Source: WS-11 sp964405235 (lineage in GTDB: Bacteria > Eisenbacteria > RBG-16-71-46). Taken from it: DNA of 9,752 nt. The notes under the pieces are model-generated. The model saw only the letters and a program-made list of their open reading frames with translations, did no database searches and was not told the DNA's origin. The DNA lies in the NCBI GenBank assembly GCA_964405235.1, contig CAYONG010000009.1:1-9752 (forward strand), given 5' to 3'. A program made the translations under genes and the position numbers. Below are positions 6,709 through 9,752 of this stretch, one piece after another (the first letter of the stretch is position 1; every line of letters begins with the position of its first letter).

Positions 6709-7689
6709 ATGCCGGCGCCGAACAGGTCCCCCGCGTCCGCCGCGCACGAGCTGCGTCCGCTCGTGCATCGCGCGCGGTCGCGGTCGCGGGGGCTGCGCCT
6801 GCGTGAGGCGGCGATCGACGGCATCCTGCGCTTCTGCGCGTTCAGCGCGGTGGCGGGACTGTTGCTCATCATCGTGTTCGTCATGCGCGAAGCCCTGCCG
6901 GTGCTGTTCGACGCCGAGACGCGCAAGGAGGCGAGCCTGGCCGCATTCTTCGCCACTCCGCTCTGGCAGCCGGTCGGCGACGTGCCCAAGTACGGGATCA
7001 CGCCGCTGCTGATCGGCACGCTCAAGGTGGTCGTGGTCGCGATGGCATTCGCCATCCCCGTGTCGGTCATGGCGGCAGTGTTCGCGTCGGAGTTCGCCCC
7101 GGCGCGGGTACGCGAGGTGCTCAAGCCCGTGGTCGAGCTGCTGGCGGGCATCCCGTCGGTGGTGCTCGGCTTCTTCGCGCTCATCGTGCTTGCCTCGTGG
7201 GTTCAGTCCGTGACCGGGGCGGTCTCGCGGCTCAACGCGCTCAACGCCGGCTTCGCCCTGGGCCTCGGCGTCATCCCGACCATCTTCAGCGTGTGCGAGG
7301 ACGCGCTCAGGGCGGTGCCCCGCTCGTATCGGGAAGCCTCTCTTGCGCTCGGCGCCTCGCGCTGGGCCACCGCATGGAACGTGACCCTGCCCGCCGCCGG
7401 CGCCGGAGTATCGGCCGGCATCCTGCTGGGTCTTGCGCGAGCGGTGGGTGAGACCATGATCGTGCTGATGGCCTCGGGCAACGCCGCGATCATCTCCGGC
7501 ACACCGATGGATTCGGTGCGCACGCTATCGGCGAGCATCGCCGCCGAGCTGGCCGAGGTGGTGGTCGGCAGCCCGCACTACTCGACGCTGTTCTTCCTGG
7601 GCGGGATCCTGTTCCTGACCACCTTCGTCATCAACATTTTCGCCGGTCTGTTCGTGGACCGTCTGCGCCAACGGCTGGCGGGCGCATGA
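6709..7689 (+). CDS. pstC: Phosphate ABC transporter permease PstC
   Basis: One of the two inner-membrane permease subunits of PstSCAB, 326 residues from ATG 6709 (GTG 6706 just before is an alternative; the ribosome site is weak). A basic N-terminal tail of about 35 residues precedes transmembrane segments at roughly 41-60, 98-125, 141-165, 178-195, 228-248 and 291-313. GIPSVVLGFFALIVLASW (147-164) is characteristic of Pst permeases. The EAA coupling loop, which docks on PstB, reads EDALRAVPRSYREASLALGASRW (197-219), followed later by ARAVGETMIVLMASGN, typical of PstC. The stop overlaps the pstA start as ATGA, implying translational coupling. PstC rather than PstA is assigned from position in the operon and the AVGET-MASGN segment. 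Confidence 0.94.
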   Translation: MPAPNRSPASAAHELRPLVHRARSRSRGLRLREAAIDGILRFCAFSAVAGLLLIIVFVMREALPVLFDAETRKEASLAAFFATPLWQPVGDVPKYGITPLLIGTLKVVVVAMAFAIPVSVMAAVFASEFAPARVREVLKPVVELLAGIPSVVLGFFALIVLASWVQSVTGAVSRLNALNAGFALGLGVIPTIFSVCEDALRAVPRSYREASLALGASRWATAWNVTLPAAGAGVSAGILLGLARAVGETMIVLMASGNAAIISGTPMDSVRTLSASIAAELAEVVVGSPHYSTLFFLGGILFLTTFVINIFAGLFVDRLRQRLAGA

Positions 7690-8629
7690 GCGCGACCGCG
7701 CTGGCATCCACCCTGCGCCCGCTCGTCAAGGAGCGTCCCCGCGACCTGGCCGGGCCCGGCTTCACCGCGCTGACCGGCCTGGCGGCGGGCCTGATCGTGC
7801 TCATGGTGGCGATCATCCTCGGCAACGTCGCATGGTTCGGCACCCGCACGCTCACCTGGGAGTTCCTGAGCAGCGCGCCGAAGCACGGGATGACGGCCGG
7901 CGGCATCTTCCCTGCCATCTTCGGCACCGTCGCGCTGGTGCTCCTGATGGTCGTCGCGCTGATACCGTTCGGCGTCGGCGCCGCCATCTACCTGCACGAG
8001 TACGCGCGGCCCGACGCGTGGTTCACACGCGCGGTGCGCTTCTCGGTGAACAACCTCGCCGGGGTTCCGAGCATCGTGTTCGGGTTGTTCGGGCTTGGTT
8101 TTTTCATCCAGTTCGTGGGAAGGCACATCGATCGCGCCGCGGGCCTCGACGTGGTGTGGGGCCAGCCGGCGCTCATCTGGGCGGCGCTCACGCTGGCGCT
8201 GCTCAACCTGCCGGTGGTCATCGTCACCGCCGAGGAGGCGCTGCGCGCCGTGCCGCGGGAGATGCGCGAGGCCGCGCTGGCGCTGGGCGCCACGCGGTGG
8301 CAGACCATCCGCACGGTGCTGATCCCGCAGGCGTTGCCCGGGATCATGACCGGCGCCATCCTCTCGGTGTCGCGCGGCGCGGGCGAGGTGGCGCCGATCC
8401 TCTTCACCGGCGCCGCCTACTACCTGCCCTACCTGCCGACCTCGCCTACCGACCAGTTCATGGAGTTGGGCTACCACATCTTCGTGCTCTCGACACAGTC
8501 TCCCGACGTGGACGCGACCAGGCCGCTGCTCTACGGTACGGTCCTCGTCCTGCTGCTGCTCACGCTGCTTCTCAACCTGACCGCCATCCTGTTGCGGGCG
8601 CGCATGCGCTCCCGCCTGGCAGGGACGGG

Positions 8630-8633
<4 letters not shown>
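7686..8633 (+). CDS. pstA: Phosphate ABC transporter permease PstA
   Basis: Second permease subunit, 315 residues, pairing with PstC. The ATG overlaps the pstC stop in ATGA. Hydrophobic segments occur at about 28-50, 76-103, 121-145, 162-181, 216-240 and 281-304. NNLAGVPSIVFGLFGLGFF (122-140) is the Pst permease motif. The EAA loop is EEALRAVPREMREAALALGATRW (183-205), followed by SRGAGEVAPILFTGAAYYLPYLP (229-251), the hallmark of PstA. The large loop between the two halves and the length match the family. The next start, pstB, again overlaps as ATGA, so pstC, pstA and pstB form a tightly coupled translational unit. Confidence 0.95.
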
Positions 8634-9508
<875 letters not shown>

Positions 9509-9549
9509 TCACGACGCGGCACCCGCCGCCAGGGGGGACAGAGGACAGG

Positions 9550-9752
9550 ATGGAACGGCACTTCGATCAGGAACTCGAGCAGCTCAAGAGCCAGCTGCTC
9601 CTCATGGGTGGCCGCACCGAGGCGATCATTCAGAAGTCGGTGGAAGCCCTAAAGCGCCGCGACGCCTCGCTCGCCAAGACCATCTTCGACGACGATCACG
9701 CAATTGACCGGCTCGAGATCGACATCGAGGAACGCTGCGTCGGCCTGCTCGC
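9550..9752 (+). CDS. phoU: Phosphate-signalling protein PhoU, N-terminal part only
   Basis: Only the first 67 codons lie in the window; the rest is cut by the right edge. PhoU is a cytoplasmic helical-bundle protein that links PstB status to PhoR and represses the Pho response when phosphate is plentiful. The start ATG 9550 is preceded by GAGG with a 5-nt spacer. The visible sequence (MERHFDQELEQLKSQLLLMG, then EAIIQKSVEALKRRD and DDDHAIDRLEIDIEERCVGLL) matches the first two helices of PhoU. This includes the acidic cluster around D47-D49, D53 and E56 expected in the metal-binding repeat. Position directly after pstSCAB is the usual one. The short length visible limits confidence only slightly. 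Confidence 0.92.
   Translation, partial: MERHFDQELEQLKSQLLLMGGRTEAIIQKSVEALKRRDASLAKTIFDDDHAIDRLEIDIEERCVGLL

Noticed and set aside
7832..8629. In-frame upstream extension of pstB through pstA
   Set aside because: It overlaps the whole conserved PstA permease in another frame, and its Arg/Gly-rich translation has no motif.

Overview
The window is a high-GC stretch (near 70% GC by eye) from a Gram-negative bacterium. It carries an almost complete phosphate-starvation (Pho) locus. The Gram-negative assignment rests on an outer-membrane porin ending in Phe and on a PstS with a plain Sec signal peptide and no lipobox. GC content and gene order fit deep-branching groups such as Myxococcota, Gemmatimonadota or Eisenbacteria-like lineages, but nothing here fixes the phylum.

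Layout. Positions 1-1178 (minus strand) hold the N-terminal 392 codons of a Ppx/GppA exopolyphosphatase, cut by the left edge. A 215-bp divergent intergenic region (1179-1393) separates it from a plus-strand series that fills the rest. This series is: a PhoB-type response regulator (1394-2089); a small stand-alone winged-helix protein that copies the DNA-binding half of that PhoB (2107-2496); a PhoR-type sensor kinase (2584-4365); a 198-bp leader with phased repeats and a long hairpin (4366-4563); a phosphate-selective-type porin (4564-5844); PstS (5866-6699); PstC (6709-7689); PstA (7686-8633); PstB (8630-9508); and the start of PhoU (9550 to the right edge).

How the genes work together. The porin would admit phosphate or phosphorylated anions across the outer membrane. 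PstS would capture phosphate in the periplasm and PstCAB would import it at the expense of ATP. PhoU would relay transporter status to PhoR, which phosphorylates PhoB, which in turn controls the cluster. Ppx would release phosphate from polyphosphate. Spacing is operon-like from the porin onward: a 21-bp gap to pstS, 9 bp to pstC, ATGA overlaps for pstC/pstA and pstA/pstB, and 41 bp to phoU. The long leader before the porin suggests a separate promoter for the transport half.

The most unusual element is the receiver-less winged-helix protein between phoB and phoR. It is about 60% identical, without gaps, to the PhoB effector domain, yet it differs at several positions of the predicted recognition helix. 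Next in interest are three 11-bp phased repeats and an approximately 18-bp imperfect hairpin in the porin leader. No mobile elements, CRISPR arrays or RNA genes were seen.
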